From Myotis daubentonii (taxonomy: Eukaryota; Chordata; Mammalia; Chiroptera; Vespertilionidae): a stretch of 64,000 bases of DNA. Position 1 is the stretch's first letter. Every line of letters begins with the position of its first letter. Below the pieces are notes generated by a model. That model saw only the letters and a program-made list of their open reading frames with translations. It did no database searches and was not told the DNA's origin. Where the stretch lies: positions 101,104,626 to 101,168,625 of the forward strand of contig NC_081840.1 of assembly GCF_963259705.1 (NCBI RefSeq). The letters run 5' to 3'. Below, piece after piece: positions 11,115-23,556 of this stretch. Made by a program: the position numbers and the translations under genes.

Positions 11115-12410
11115 TTGTCAACATGTAATGCCCTGGGTTTATTTTGTGAGAATTCTATCACAATTTTTCCAGGTGGGATTAAAAACCTTTAAGATATTAT
11201 ATGCCATTGGACTGGGCATTCAGACTTCGGTACTGACAAAGCACTGGTAGTAGTCTGTTAAGTACCATTCTCTTCACAGAAGAGAGGTCAAATATTTCCA
11301 AAGGAAGGCACCCAATATTTGTGGTTCTGGCCTTGCAGCCTTCTGGAGAAACTTGAAAGGAAAAAAGCTGGCTGGCTGTTTTTAGAAACTGGAATGATGA
11401 TACACGTATAGTAATTACTGCATTCTTCTCCCTTATATCCTTTTTGTAAGAACAAGTAAAGAATGAAGTCTTTTAAACAATTTGACAATAAAAAAGTACA
11501 ATTTCTTTTGTGCTAAAAAAAAAAAGGGCAAGACAACATAAACTCCAGTTGTAAGGACTCCATTTGCATACTTGATTTAACACTTTTTGGTGTGGAAGGA
11601 AATGGGACTACTGGGCTGTTTGTAGAGCAGCAACATAACGTTAGTGCTTTAAGTACCAGAAACTACCCACAGCTTTGTGGGCAAGAGGGGATGGGAAGAT
11701 TCAAGAGACTTCATTTTTAGCTTGTTACTTATCCTAATGATAGACCAGGAAGATCCCCATTTAAAATCCACCCCCCCTTTTTTTAAACTGATGCGTTTTT
11801 TATTTTTGTAAAATTCTGTATGTATGTCACCATTTTTTTTCACATGATACAGAAAAAACTCAGGGACTCAGCGGGGAACCAAGTTATGTTATACCATTTA
11901 CAAAATACCAAGGAGTCCACAGCTACCTAACACATTTACTACAGCACAGGAACCAATGAAGGTACAGTGTACAAAAAAACTGTAAACACGGCACAATAAA
12001 TAGATAAAACAGCAGGTTCCGCACCATGCACATGATGTGATGACACTTCATCTCTATACAATCTCACATCTCACACTCTTTGTTGCAATTTATTTCCCTC
12101 CCACCCTCCCACCCCCAAGTGCAAAGCATCACAAATGAACATTTCTGTATTCAAGTAACATATATACAAGGGTATTACAAATATGCAGTACTGTACAGAT
12201 AATTGCTGTATTCTTAATTTACAGATGTTGATTTTTCCTATTAACAGTAAGGAAAGAAAAATTGAAGCATGAGAGATGAGCACTGCTGTAAAGTCCCCAC
12301 AGCTGCCACAGAAATGCATGTGTGGCATTCCATCATCCCCTGCATTCAAAATGCTACTGATGCATAGCACCTAATCAAGTCCCCAGGTTGCAGTCCCACT
12401 CCTGAGAAAG
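11115..12410 (-). other. EPC1: EPC1 3' untranslated region
   Basis: From the TAG stop the minus strand runs about 1.3 kb without a young repeat to a polyadenylation signal at 11138-11143. Alternative AATAAA hexamers lie near 11799-11805 and 12089-12094. The exact cleavage site is inferred as 15-25 bases past the distal signal. That length is in the range expected for EPC1. The absence of SINE or Helitron insertions fits selection on a UTR, but transcript data would be needed to fix the end. Confidence 0.55.
11138..11143 (-). promoter_or_regulatory. EPC1: Candidate distal poly(A) signal of EPC1
   Basis: AATAAA on the minus strand, followed 20-45 bases on by a TG/T-rich stretch (TACATGTTGACAAACTAATG). 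It is the last good hexamer before the L2 fossil. Confidence 0.5.
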
Positions 12411-12483
12411 CTACGTCACCTCCATCGCTACTGTATTGTCTGCTATGCTGTTTAGCGCTGGCTTTTCTGATTCATGATTTTCC
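12411..12483 (-). CDS. EPC1: EPC1 last coding exon
   Basis: The acceptor TTTCAACAG|GGAAAATC precedes 24 residues (ENHESEKPALN, then SIADNTVAMEVT) and the stop TAG at 12413-12411. The first base completes an AGG arginine begun in the exon ending at 14404. This is the extreme C-terminus of the E_Pc_C region, acidic and strongly conserved in vertebrates. The exon continues into the 3'UTR. Confidence 0.93.
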
Positions 12484-13033
12484 CTGTTGAAATAAAGTTC
12501 AATAAATTACTTTTCTGCAACAAATTTAGCAAATATAAATCGAACAAACCAAAACTATTTCCCAATAAAAAGTTCAAGTATTTTTAATAATAGAAAGAAA
12601 TCTGACTCCTGGGAAAGATAGCCAAGTAGAGGAATAGGAACCTTTATAGCTTATTATCAGAAATACACAACCAGAAGTCAGGCTTATAAATTCCATGATA
12701 TTACCAACAGAATTGTAGTAGCCAACCTAGATTTAAAAACACAAAGAATTGCCAAGTTTTAGTTTTTTGTTTCAATTTCCCCCTTTACTGAACCTTTTGT
12801 AATTTTAAAATAAGGAACATATATATGTGGCTGAGGTTCATTCATGTTAGGACTTTACATAAGATTTTACATATGGAGTAGAGCAGGATAGCTACTAAAT
12901 GAGGCATCCGAAGAGCAGGGCCATAGTTGTTCTAGCACCTAGACTGCTGAGTGAGCCTAGAGAAGTCTCTGTATCTCAGTTTCCTCATTTTCAAAACAAA
13001 GGGACTAAAATAAGTTTTATAAAAAGTTTTCCA

Positions 13034-13225
13034 CCTCTGGCCGGGTGGCTTAGTTGGTTGAAGTGTTGTCCAGTGCAACAAAAGGTTGTGGATTTGATTC
13101 CTGGTCAGGACACACACCTAGGCTTCAGGTTTGATCCCTCCCTGGTTGGGGCATGTATGGGAGGCAACTGATTGATATTTCTCTCTTTTCCTCTCTCTCT
13201 AAAATCAATAAAAACATATCTCGGG
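13034..13225 (+). mobile_element. Old Ves-related SINE
   Basis: It starts CTGGCCGGGTGGCTTAGTTG and keeps a degenerate B-box (GATTTGATTCCTGGTC). The body is GTATGGGAGGCAACTGATTG and the tail CTCTCTCTAAAATCAATAAA. Divergence is greater than in the copies at 60874 and 63612. It lies in the intron between the last two coding exons. Confidence 0.75.
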
Positions 13226-14403
13226 TGAGGATTTAAAAAAATATGGTTTCCATATACTTTGAATATTACATGGCTATACAATTCTATACTGATGAAAACC
13301 ATGTATTACATATTTAAGAATTAAATTGATTAACTGTGACTAGACCCAGAATACTAATAATAGATTAGTATCGAGCAGACAAGGACTATTAAATTCAGAC
13401 GCAGACAGGGGTGCATAGATTTGGAAACTCAAGGCTACAGTTTGTTGCTACAAATCCTGATCCTCCTCCTAGGCCACTGCCAGCTGAGAAAGTCTACAAT
13501 CAGTCTGGACTTTTCCTACCACTCCAACTTCAACTACTAACCTTCCCCAAACCACAAACTAGTTTACTTGTTAACCTATCAACACATTTATATTTCCCCA
13601 ACTCTCTTGTCTTCCTTTTCTCTGACTAACCAAGATCAAATCTAATCTTATTTTGTTGAACATTCCCAGAACACTCCTGGTGTGAAAAGATGTCTCCTAA
13701 TATTGAAATTATAGCCATAATCTATACATTTAATTTGATAAGCATATAATGCTTTGTGATACCTCTAGAATGATTTTCATCTTATTTACAATCAACACTG
13801 TTTAACTTTTCACACTTTTGTGCTTGTCTTCCACCTAAACTGAAAACTTCTTGTCTTTTTGTTTTTCCACAGTACGTTGTACAAGGCAGGACTTTACCAT
13901 TAATATTTAAAGCAGAATAGAGCTTGAGCAAACATTCTAAACCGTCTATTGAAAACCCAAGAAGACAAGTTAGCATAGAAAATGATGGTTTCATTAAAAG
14001 TTGACCTGGCATGAATACTGTAAGCTTTATTTACATTATTAAGAGCAGCTTAGCACTCTAGCCATGTGAGTTCTATTAGTTCTGTCTACACAAAAAACTG
14101 TGGGAGAAATCATAGACAAAGAAGCATTCAAAAGAGGACCCCATCCATCCAGAGGTAGAAGAGTGAGAACATTATAAGCCGTTATCATACTAAGAAAATG
14201 ATGCCCAAATGCCAAATGCAATATTCACTGTACCATTTGGCACAAATTTTCAACAATACTGAATTACATTTATCTGTTTAGTTCTAGAATAAATAAGGAA
14301 TTCTCATCTACATATTTTTAAAGTATACAAAGAAAAGAGCAAAAGCCACAAATAAGTAGAGAGAGTTTAAGTTAGATCCTTTAGTCTTAAAATAACTACT
14401 CAC

Positions 14404-14767
14404 CTTGGGGCTGAATCTACAGAGGATGAAGATGGGACCTTGGAAACTTGACAGTTTGCTGCGGCAGCCAGCTTTAAGGCAGACGATGGAACAGCACTTA
14501 AAGTCCTAGGTATGTGTCGTGCATTTATGGGGGCAATAGAGTTTACAGTGGCAACTGATGAAGGTACAGTTAATCGAATGTTGTTCCCAATCAGAACCTG
14601 AGTTGTTGCAGAATTGGCAGCAGTTACTGGATGACTCAGTGCACTGTGGGAACTTGAAGTCTGTGTAATGTTTGAAGGCTGTAACAAAGTTGAACCTGCT
14701 GCTGACGAACTTATATGTACTGGTGCTGTTGGTGTAGTACTACTGAGGTGTAAGCCCTTGTATACTC
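14404..14767 (-). CDS. EPC1: EPC1 exon, E_Pc_C region
   Basis: The acceptor CTCTCTTTTTCTCTAG| opens a 364-nt exon and the donor AG|GTGAG closes it. It encodes about 121 residues beginning VYKGLHLSSTTPTAPVH and ending SSSVDSAPR, very rich in Ser, Thr and Ala. It contains the conserved stretch TTQVLIGNNIRLTVPSS. This is part of the C-terminal Enhancer-of-polycomb domain; no catalytic function is known for the region. The splice is phase 1 on entry and phase 2 on exit, matching the neighbours. Confidence 0.95.
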
Positions 14768-14871
14768 CTAGAGAAAAAGAGAGAAGCATCTAAACAATGT
14801 GCAATTTGGCTGTTTATTATAGGTATGTGTTACAAATCTTATCAAAACCATTTAAATGTCATTATCCTTAC

Positions 14872-15013
14872 CTGAGGATGGAAGGACGCCATTCACCCCA
14901 ATCCCAAGCACGACATCATCCTTCATCTTGAATCCCATCAGTTGTTCTGATGTCACCAAAGCAGAAGCAGCAAATTGAGCACTAGCAGAATCCAAAGTCT
15001 TGGAGACAAAACC
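14872..15013 (-). CDS. EPC1: EPC1 exon
   Basis: 142 nt with acceptor TTTTTAG|GGT and donor TCAG|GTAAGG. The encoded residues begin GFVSKTLDSASAQFAASALV and end with the VLGIGVNGVLPSSG segment. This is a hydrophobic, conserved part of the C-terminal domain that starts in phase 0. The G that ends the exon joins GA of the next exon to make glycine. Confidence 0.95.
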
Positions 15014-15799
15014 CTAAAAAGAAAATAAAAAACAAATCTAATCAGCATCACTTAGTTACAAATTAATATTAAAGCTACACCGGTATAGCAAAATCAGTAT
15101 GAATATAAACAAAAGTGGAAAACCACTCGAATATCTTTCTCTCCCTTGACAGTCAAATTTGATGAATGTTCTAGTAATTTTATAACTCAAGGATTATGAA
15201 TTTTGATCTTTATATGTGACAATATATAACATGGACGTGTCAATTACCAAAATCATCCCCCTATAATGTGGAAATAAACCTCCAACACAAAGTGTTGCAC
15301 AAGAAATAAGCTAGCAAACCATTTCTGTGATCTGCAAGTACATACAATGAATAAATGTAGGTAAACTTCTTTCACCTAACTTACCATATATATACACATA
15401 CACACACCTTTGGGATAGTAAGGTAACTATCCCTTTAGAATGGAAGTAACAAAATATCATCAGAATTTAGCCTAGAAATTAAGAGGTCCTTGAATTTTTT
15501 ACATGAATTTTTCTTCCAAGATGCATAGAGACTTAAATCTCAGCCTTTAAGCCTTAAATGTGTTCAAATGGCTTTAGGTTTAAAAGTTATTTCTTCTAAA
15601 AGAAGTATAATAATTTCTAATAAATTGTAATAATAATTAAAATAACAAGATAATGAATTAGGTGTCAGTGGGATTATATATTAAAGACGTATATCAGACT
15701 ACAGGTCAGACTTAAAGACAGGGTCTCCATCTCATATAACTATGCTTTTTAGTTTTACTTTTTAAAATAGGGAGCAGAGACAACAGCTTCTATACTCAC

Positions 15800-15886
15800 C
15801 TGTAATGTTCTTTCTAAACCCTGTATAGAATGGCTATGATGTAGATTCAGGTGAAAGCCACTTTTCTGCTGGTTAGATGCAAGGTT
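15800..15886 (-). CDS. EPC1: EPC1 small in-frame exon (29 codons)
   Basis: 87 nt, exactly 29 codons, acceptor GTCATAG|AAC and donor ACAG|GTGAGT. It reads NLASNQQKSGFHLNLHHSHS followed by IQGLERTLQ. Because it starts and ends in phase 0 it could be skipped without a frameshift. Compared with the human protein as I remember it, the LHHSHS part looks like an extra six residues; this needs an alignment. Confidence 0.93.
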
Positions 15887-15966
15887 CTATGACAACAGTT
15901 GGTAATTAGAGATGAACTCTGGTGGGAAACAATGAGGGATAATCATAAGACAGACAAATCCCTCAC

Positions 15967-16085
15967 CTGTGAAGTGTTGGTGGAGGAATTACTATTTGCT
16001 TGCTGTTGCTGAATTTGTGCAAGCTGCTGTTTCTGCATTAGTGCCAGTTGCTGCTGATGTTGCTGGTATTGTTCGGCTGTAAATG
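15967..16085 (-). CDS. EPC1: EPC1 exon, glutamine-rich
   Basis: 119 nt with acceptor TATGTTCAG|CA and donor CACAG|GTGAGG. It encodes 40 residues, AFTAEQYQQHQQQLALMQKQ then a QLAQIQQQQ and Asn/Ser run ending NTSQ. The Q-rich helix-forming segment is typical of EPC1. CAG/CAA codons are mixed, so there is no pure trinucleotide repeat. Confidence 0.95.
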
Positions 16086-18224
16086 CTGAACATAAAATGA
16101 GGAAACACTTTATAAAAATGCACAATACCATACACTTTTGACAATAGTAAAATTTCAGCATTAAAAAAAGTTTGTGCAAAATTAAAGCATTTGATAAAAG
16201 CTCATGGTCCTGCTAAAGATGACTTTCAAATGAAAATTTAAGCTTACAACCACATTTCACAAGAGTGGGTTGAATCTAAAGAAAAACAAAATTAAACTTC
16301 CGGAGTTAAACATAGGAAAGAGAACTGCTCACTTCCCAAGTTGCAGAACCATTATTTCTGTAAGCTGCCACACTCGAGTAAAATGGAAATACCAGCTTTT
16401 TAAAAAATCCACATATCTGAAATTCAACTTTGCACTGAGCTTGAAAAGAAATCTGATAATTACCATTAGGTTTCTAATTTACTCATATTACTGTCCCAAT
16501 GCATTCAGATAGCAATCCCTAACATAACTTTTCTACATATTTTCTAATTTTAGTTATTACAAATATTTCCTCTATATAAAACATAAGGTTGTTGTTGATT
16601 TATTACCTTTCTTTTTTATTTTAAAGAACCCATTCTTTAAGTTTAACACAGGAAAAAAAGAGGCTCCATATGTTAATTAATTTTCCCCACTCAAATAACC
16701 CACCTGGAAAAAATCCAGTCAATAAGAACGGAGTTGTTTATGTTGATTTACTGTACAGAATGATGTCTGAGGAAAGACACTGTGTTATGCTACTTATGTT
16801 TGTCTATGGAGAGCTCAGTTCTAAAAAAAACAAACAAAAAAATGTTCATTTATTACCCCCCAAAAAGTGTGTTCAGTTTTTAAAAAGGAAACCTTTTATC
16901 TTTTTTTGATTTCGCCAATTAAAAAAGGAAAAAAAAAAAGCACATACAATCACATCATCTGACCTTAAAGGCTTCTTTAAGAAGCCTGCAATGTTTAGGT
17001 AAGAATTATTTCAAAACAAAACAAAAAAAGGGTTATCATGCATCCCTGGGTATCAGGGAATCTATAATAAATCATGCAAATTTCCTCAATCTCAAGTTGA
17101 ATGTTTTCAAAATACTGCCACCTAATTTGTTGTTGTTTTGATGATTTATCTAGATTATCACTTCATCAAGTTTTGTAGTTTTCACATAACTCATGAAGAA
17201 TCTTTATCTACCAGTATACAGTGTCCACCTTGTACAACTACAACATGCTTAGGTAGAAATTCTACCATATTTTGAATGGATCAGAAAATCATGAAAGAAG
17301 TTAGTATCTACACCAGCTCTTAAACTTGAGTTGAACTAAGTTTTTGGGCAACAAGAACAAAAAAATAATTTCTTTTGATTTTTAAATTCTGTGTTATAAA
17401 TCTATTTAATTGATATCTGTTCTTTGATGAGTTTTTCTGTGTTTGAAATCCTCAGATCTGATTCCTACAGGGAAGATTTTTATTACTAATAGGATAATCC
17501 CTGAATATTGACATAAAAAAGTAACTTTCTGTCAGCACGACCATTTTCATATAACAGAAATGTGTTGAATCAGAACTTGAAGAAAATCTACAAAAATTTA
17601 TTCTGGTTTATAATTAATATAATATTATTAGTTTTGCTAATATGTTCTTGAGATTTACACTTTAATTTCCTAAATTTGAGGAATTGCATAAGTCTTGAAT
17701 TTCCTTAGTAGGGAATGCTAAGTTTTTTAAAAAAGGAACCATTCCGGAAGGTCAGGTCAGTACAGACCTAGAAAATCAATACGTTAGCATTCACTAAAAA
17801 CCTATATATACACAAAACTCCATTTATATAAATGGAAATTTTCTGTTGTTGATCTTTGCTAGTATTTGTGTATGTGTTTTTCCTTAGTTCAATCTCTATT
17901 TTTTTCTCAACTTTATTAATGTCAAGTGTTCAGTATAGTAGACAGACATATATATGTTTGTGTGTGGTTTAATAAAAAATTTAGCAATAATTGGAAGTTG
18001 ATTTGAATAAAGGTTCTAAATATTTTTGCCCTATTTAAATCAACATTTTAATGCTTGGTCTCTGAGGGTTTCGTGACTTTCAGTTTTTAACAACTGTTAA
18101 CTTCCTCCTGAGAACAGATTTAGAAATAACAATGCACCTGACATTTTAGATCACTGTTAGCCATTTCTTAGATATCTCTATATTCTAGAGTTTAGTTCTA
18201 AAATTTTCTCTGGATATTTATGAT

Positions 18225-18425
18225 AAATGATCTTGATAAACTACAGAAAATGTATGAGCTGGAAGCAATGGTAGTAAAAACCATGAGTCTGGGGGCCAAG
18301 ACATCTTGATTGTTATTTTAGTTCTCAGGTCTATCATAACTAGTAGAGTATACCTAGGCAGGTTACTTAACCTTTTGGGACTCAGTATGTTCATCTAAAA
18401 TATGGAAGAGATTAAATAGGTGATG
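18225..18425 (+). mobile_element. MIR SINE
   Basis: MIR-like order on the plus strand: GAGTCTGGGGGCCAAGACAT, then GGCAGGTTACTTAACCTTTT, GGGACTCAGTATGTTCATCT, AAAATATGGAAGAGATTAAA. Ancient and non-coding. Confidence 0.6.
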
Positions 18426-21400
18426 ATTGTAGTCCTTTTTAGGCATGAAATGCTAGGATTTTAAATTTTTTCTGAGACATAAAATTCCAATCCAAAAGGC
18501 TGTGTAAATGAAAGGAAAGCTTGGTAAGGTAGTAAACTGGGCCAAGTACAATCTGAACTGGGTTTTACATTATTATTTATACAGAAAACCGAGAACACCT
18601 GGTTGTCATTATAATTCAAAGTGCAAGCAAATGCTAAGTGGAAATAAATAAAAATAACCATATTTCCCTAAATCTCTATCAAGGTAGAAAGTTTTTAGGT
18701 TTTATGTCTAACCTCCAAATATTATGGTGTGGTAAAGTTTGCAATTCAAACAAAGATGGACAAGATGCTTTTGTAGACAGCATCAAAATCATTTCACAGA
18801 ACCAAAAATTTTTAAATTAGGAGGGATCCTTATAGTGATTTACTCTTACAACCTCCTAATAGAGATGAAGAGACTTTCATCCGAGGTCACAAAGATATTT
18901 ACTAGATGACGGGGAAAAAACCCACCCCCAAACTAATGAGATTTTCAATATGAAAAGATATAGGCAAGTTTGTTTTAGATTTAGTATTATTTATATGAGA
19001 GAATCAAATTTTATGTACTGATAGTGTGAATCAAGTATTTAAAAAATCTTATATATTCAGCACCTAATAAACAGGAGTCTAGGCAGTGAAGAAGAGTGAT
19101 GTGAGGGACACAATTAAAAGCTGAGAATTATAAAGGGGCACAAAAGGACTTCAAATATTTGAAGGACACTTTGATGCTGGAGATCAAGAAAACATATTCA
19201 TGTGCTTCCAAAGGCAAAACAGGAACCAGAATATTTAAATTTAAGGAGGTAGCTTTTGTTCAATATATGGACAAACTTCTAAGCAAGACACCCAAGTGTA
19301 CAATAACCTGATTAAGTAAGCTGTTGAATTTGCCCTCACTAGAGGCAGAGGTCAGAAACTGTCTGGGGGGAGGAATTTAGATGAAATAATCTAAGATTTT
19401 ACGAGTCCAATTCTTATACAAGGAAATAACTGGTAGCTCAGGGTTCTGCCCTTTAGGTCACATTCCTCTAGCTGGAGCAGATCAACTAAAATGATCTAAG
19501 TGCAGGTGGGGAGGGTGACAGGTACTTAGGAAAAAATAAACAATTTAAAAATTTAGTTTGAGAAAATGGAGTCTAGATTACCAAAATGTGTATTTTGTTA
19601 AAAACCAACAATAACAACAACAACAAAAATCCTTAACAAACCCAAACACCTATTTTAAAAGATATCCCTCAATTACACTTTCTTTGAGCAGCATACAGGC
19701 AAGAAGTTTAATATAAGAAAAAAGTTAACTTTGAAGAAATAAATGTAAAATGAAATGACTCCAAACAGTATTAAAGTATGAACATCTAATCAGTAAGCTT
19801 GAATTGATAAAGTTTAGATTGAGGTTTATAACATTTATCAGCCACAGAGAAATCCAATTTGAAAACAGAAATTTGGTGACTCATTTAATGGCAAAACATT
19901 ACTGAACCTGAATTCATTTGGCTGCAAATGACTTGAATATGAAATTATTTATGGTCAGACATTCTGCTTAGTATGACTACTCTTGTGTGTATCTGTAAAA
20001 CTGTAGATCATCTGTTAATCTATTTTACTAGGGGTTCTAGTTGACACTGTTGAGGATGCAATTCTGAATTTTGAAACACATTTAGATAAGGATTAAAGTC
20101 TTGTAGATTTACAAAATCCAACAAGAAAATATTCAGTGCTCAAATCTAGAGTTCCTTTTCTATAGTAAAATTAAAATTTTATGTTACAAACTCAAGTAAA
20201 TTGCATTAAGTAAACTATAGATACTGAGACTTAGAATATAATATTCTAGCTACAAATTTCCTTTTCACTTATGAAAATAAAGTCTTTAGTGCAGAAATGT
20301 GAGCTTAGAAAACCGATTTAGTTTGCTGATGAAATTTCACTGGGAGCTAGGAATTCAAATCCTGAACATAAAATGGTGGTTTAAAAATCACTTTTCTGTT
20401 TTTAGTCTTTTTGAATTATATAGAGTCCTTTCTAGTTATGATAAAAGGTGTTAACTGACATGTGGTATCTCCCAAAATCAAATACATACAAATAATAGTC
20501 ACTGAACAAAGACTACATTTCAAAGTTGCTTTTATCAGTTAAAAAAAAAAAAAATTGAAAACCGTTCAAACCACATATTAAGATTATTAAAAATGCAATT
20601 TATCTGTAAGTGCTAAAATCTAGTCTTGAAAATTATAAATACACATATAGTAAGCCTTCCTAAGTCCCTCAACATTATGTCATTCTGCTGTATAGTATCC
20701 AAACGACAAAGCACTGTAGCATCTGACTAACCAGATTACCCATTTGGCCACACAACTATGCAAGAAGGTCAAGACTGGGAAGCAAAAAAGATTCTGAGTA
20801 ACTAAAAGAGAGACTATAAAAGTTAGTGTGCTAAACCTCATTCCCTTTACTAAAAATAATGGGCTCCTGATATCCTCATTTAGAATTTCCTATTTGAAAA
20901 CGAGAATAATTAAGCCCTTATAGATGATTATTTAGAAAAGGGAAAATCAGTCCAGAGGGCATCAATCACTATACCACAGCACACATTAGTTAACATTTAA
21001 AAACAATGACAGAATAAAAAAAAATGTCTAAATCAAAATCCACCAATTTGGGTTGAACAGCAGGCTAAGTGTATCAACTGACTCATATCTCATATAATGG
21101 TAAGTTTGAAAGCTAGTAAAGTAAAAAGTTAACTCAAACAAAATCCTCGAGAGTGCATCATGTGATACAGACCCATTTCTTTCAATAAGCCCAACACAGC
21201 CAGTTATTCTTCTGACATCAGACTAGATCTGAGTTTCTGTGGTTGAGTATCAGATGAAGTAGCATCTGTGGGCCATGTTATATAAAAAAACCCCCACAAA
21301 ACTTTAAAACTATAATTACACTGCTTTAAGTGAGATAATTAACCCATGAATGAAGCATCAATGCAGGCACTGATGCTATCAGGAGAAAATAAAGATTCAC

Positions 21401-22742
21401 TTCTCCCATTCCCATAGTGGCCACTTCAGCAAATACATTCTTTTAGTAGAATTATATTCAGAATCCTGTATAACATCTGAACTGCTAATTTTTTTTTTTT
21501 TCTCCAGGGGCCTATAGTTGAATTCACTTAAAAGTATGTTTGATGGAACTCCACTGTAATGCACTTTACAGAGCATAAAGAGAAAAGCTTTAGGTTTCTG
21601 GAATATTCACATATATGAAAGAAAAAAGTGATACTCTACAGCAATCTGTAGGCATCTATTCTCCAAGCATAAGGAAGCTCTAGTAAAATTGAAGGGAAAA
21701 CTAAAAATAATTATGTGCAACAGAAAAAAACTGATAAACCCATTTTAAAAAAGGCATATCACATATATAAAGGAAGGAAATAATTAAAAAGAAAATTAGA
21801 ATTTACTGAAGATTTTTTTCACCTAAACTTTTGGTAATACTTCTGCTCAATGTTCACCTTTTAATATTCTTTGGCCAACACAAATCAAGTAAGTTTTACA
21901 GTACCAATGCTTACTTAAGTTGTATAGCAAAACAATTTACATTAAAAAGATCACTACAAGAACCTAAGGATGGTTACACAATTCAACTTCTCTATTCTAA
22001 GAGGTGGAAAAGATGGGGATTGATGGAATATGCCAATTTTCAATGAGAACTGTCAAAGAATTTTACATAGCTTAAAAATCTTTATCAGGGGAAACATATT
22101 ACAAGTTTATTATACATTTAGAATCTCTACACCCACAGTATAAACAAGTCCTCCATTCTGTTTAAGACTATAAAAGCAGAAACTGACTCTTCATAATATA
22201 GACTGCAATGAATAGGATTATAGATAATCTGTTAAACCTCGGAAAATTTTGATTATCTTCTAGTTAATTTCTGAAAAGATTATTTTTCTTATGAGCTGAA
22301 AAGACTTCCACTTCTTAGAACTACTTTTTTTCCAACCACAAAGTAAATTATTTATGAAATCTTTTCTGGAGGTCTTTAAGAATAAACACATTTTCATATT
22401 TATTAGAAGGTTTTACTGTAGCCTTACCACATAATTAGGGGAACAGAATAAATATCTTTATAGTCCTTTCTAAAACTGTATTTAAGTTATCTTCACAAAA
22501 ATCTGGAGTAATACGATTATATAATTTTAACCAATTAACTACCACACATCCAAAACGGAAACCATCCCCACACGCCACGATATTTTGAATTTAATTTAAA
22601 AAATCAATTTGCAATGCATAGTATAAAAATAAATATATTACTCACAATTCTGGTGTTCTTGAATATTTTCAGCTGAAAATTCTCACGAAAAATGATTTTA
22701 AAGTTGGTCAGGGCTGCCATTTAGGGAAAACATTTTTTTTAT

Positions 22743-22811
22743 AGACGCGCCTGGCGTGTGTGGCAGTCCCCCTGCTTGCGTCTACAGACGCTTATGGCGT
22801 ACAATAGGTTA
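22743..22811. repeat. CpG-rich internally repeated block beside TTAA
   Basis: Two copies of AGACGC-NNNN-GGCGT sit at 22743-22757 and 22786-22800. The second is overlapped by an inverted repeat GCGTCT-AC-AGACGC at 22778-22791. The block is followed by GTTAAC at about 22810. It is strikingly GC- and CpG-rich inside an AT-rich intron. It may be the terminal part of a TTAA-targeted DNA transposon such as a piggyBac MITE, but I find no matching left end. Confidence 0.4.
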
Positions 22812-23221
22812 ACAGTGGATTTCTATAATCTACATGCCTCAAAAAACACATTTATTGCTTTCAAATAGAAAGCTAAACTTTTAGAAATATTTTAAGTAGA
22901 CAGCATTTATTTTAGACACAATTCACAAAGTAGCCATAATGCTACAGTAAATATCTAAAAATGTTTCTGAAATTATTAAAATAATCTTTTAAATATTGTT
23001 CTGTGAAAAATTACTTTTTCTCTTACAAATTACTCTGAATTACTGTGACAGATAAAACTTTGCATGTCTATCAATTTAATTTGCTGGTCTATTTTTAAGC
23101 AGTCTAAGTGAAAGACTGAAGAAATGAGCAATAATTTATGGTCCTTTTTTTTCATATTATTTTGAAAATATAACTGCTCAATCTTGTGGTTCCCAGGAAA
23201 ACAAATTTTATACATTAAATA

Positions 23222-23347
23222 CAGGATGGGGGAAAAATAGCTGTACAGTTGTGGGTATGCAAAACACTTGTTTATCCATGTATTATTATTTAATTATTAT
23301 ATTATTTTCCATATGAACAACTGTAAACCTACTTTTGTCCCACCCTG
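23222..23347. mobile_element. Tc1/mariner-like MITE flanked by TA
   Basis: A 126-bp element with imperfect terminal inverted repeats: CAGGATGGGGGAAAAATAGC then TGTACAGTTGT on the left, ACAACTGTAAACCTACTTTT then GTCCCACCCTG on the right. TA dinucleotides sit at 23220-23221 and 23348-23349. The interior is AT-only filler, with no transposase. A related element is at 33604-33719. Confidence 0.75.
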
Positions 23348-23556
23348 TAATAATAAACCACCCCTTTGTATGTGGTTTTGTTTAAATGAAATCATTTGTA
23401 CAAACAGGATTCAAATAAATACTTAAATCTAGGTCTTTCTTTTTCTTAACTACTTTGAGAAAAGGTTTTTTAGTCAGTAATATAATAAGCCACATATTCA
23501 AAAAATTGATATGCCTAACATTTCCATAGAAATGACATTATAACAAATAAACATAC

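Larger units (their letters stand above)
16086..23556 (-). other. EPC1: Long EPC1 intron, poor in young repeats
   Basis: 7.5 kb of AT-rich intron. I recognise a MIR near 18220-18420, a transposon-like inverted-repeat element at 23222-23347 and a CpG-rich block at 22743-22811. I see no Ves SINE, Helitron or ORF1-only LINE, in contrast to the rest of the gene. Confidence 0.6.
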
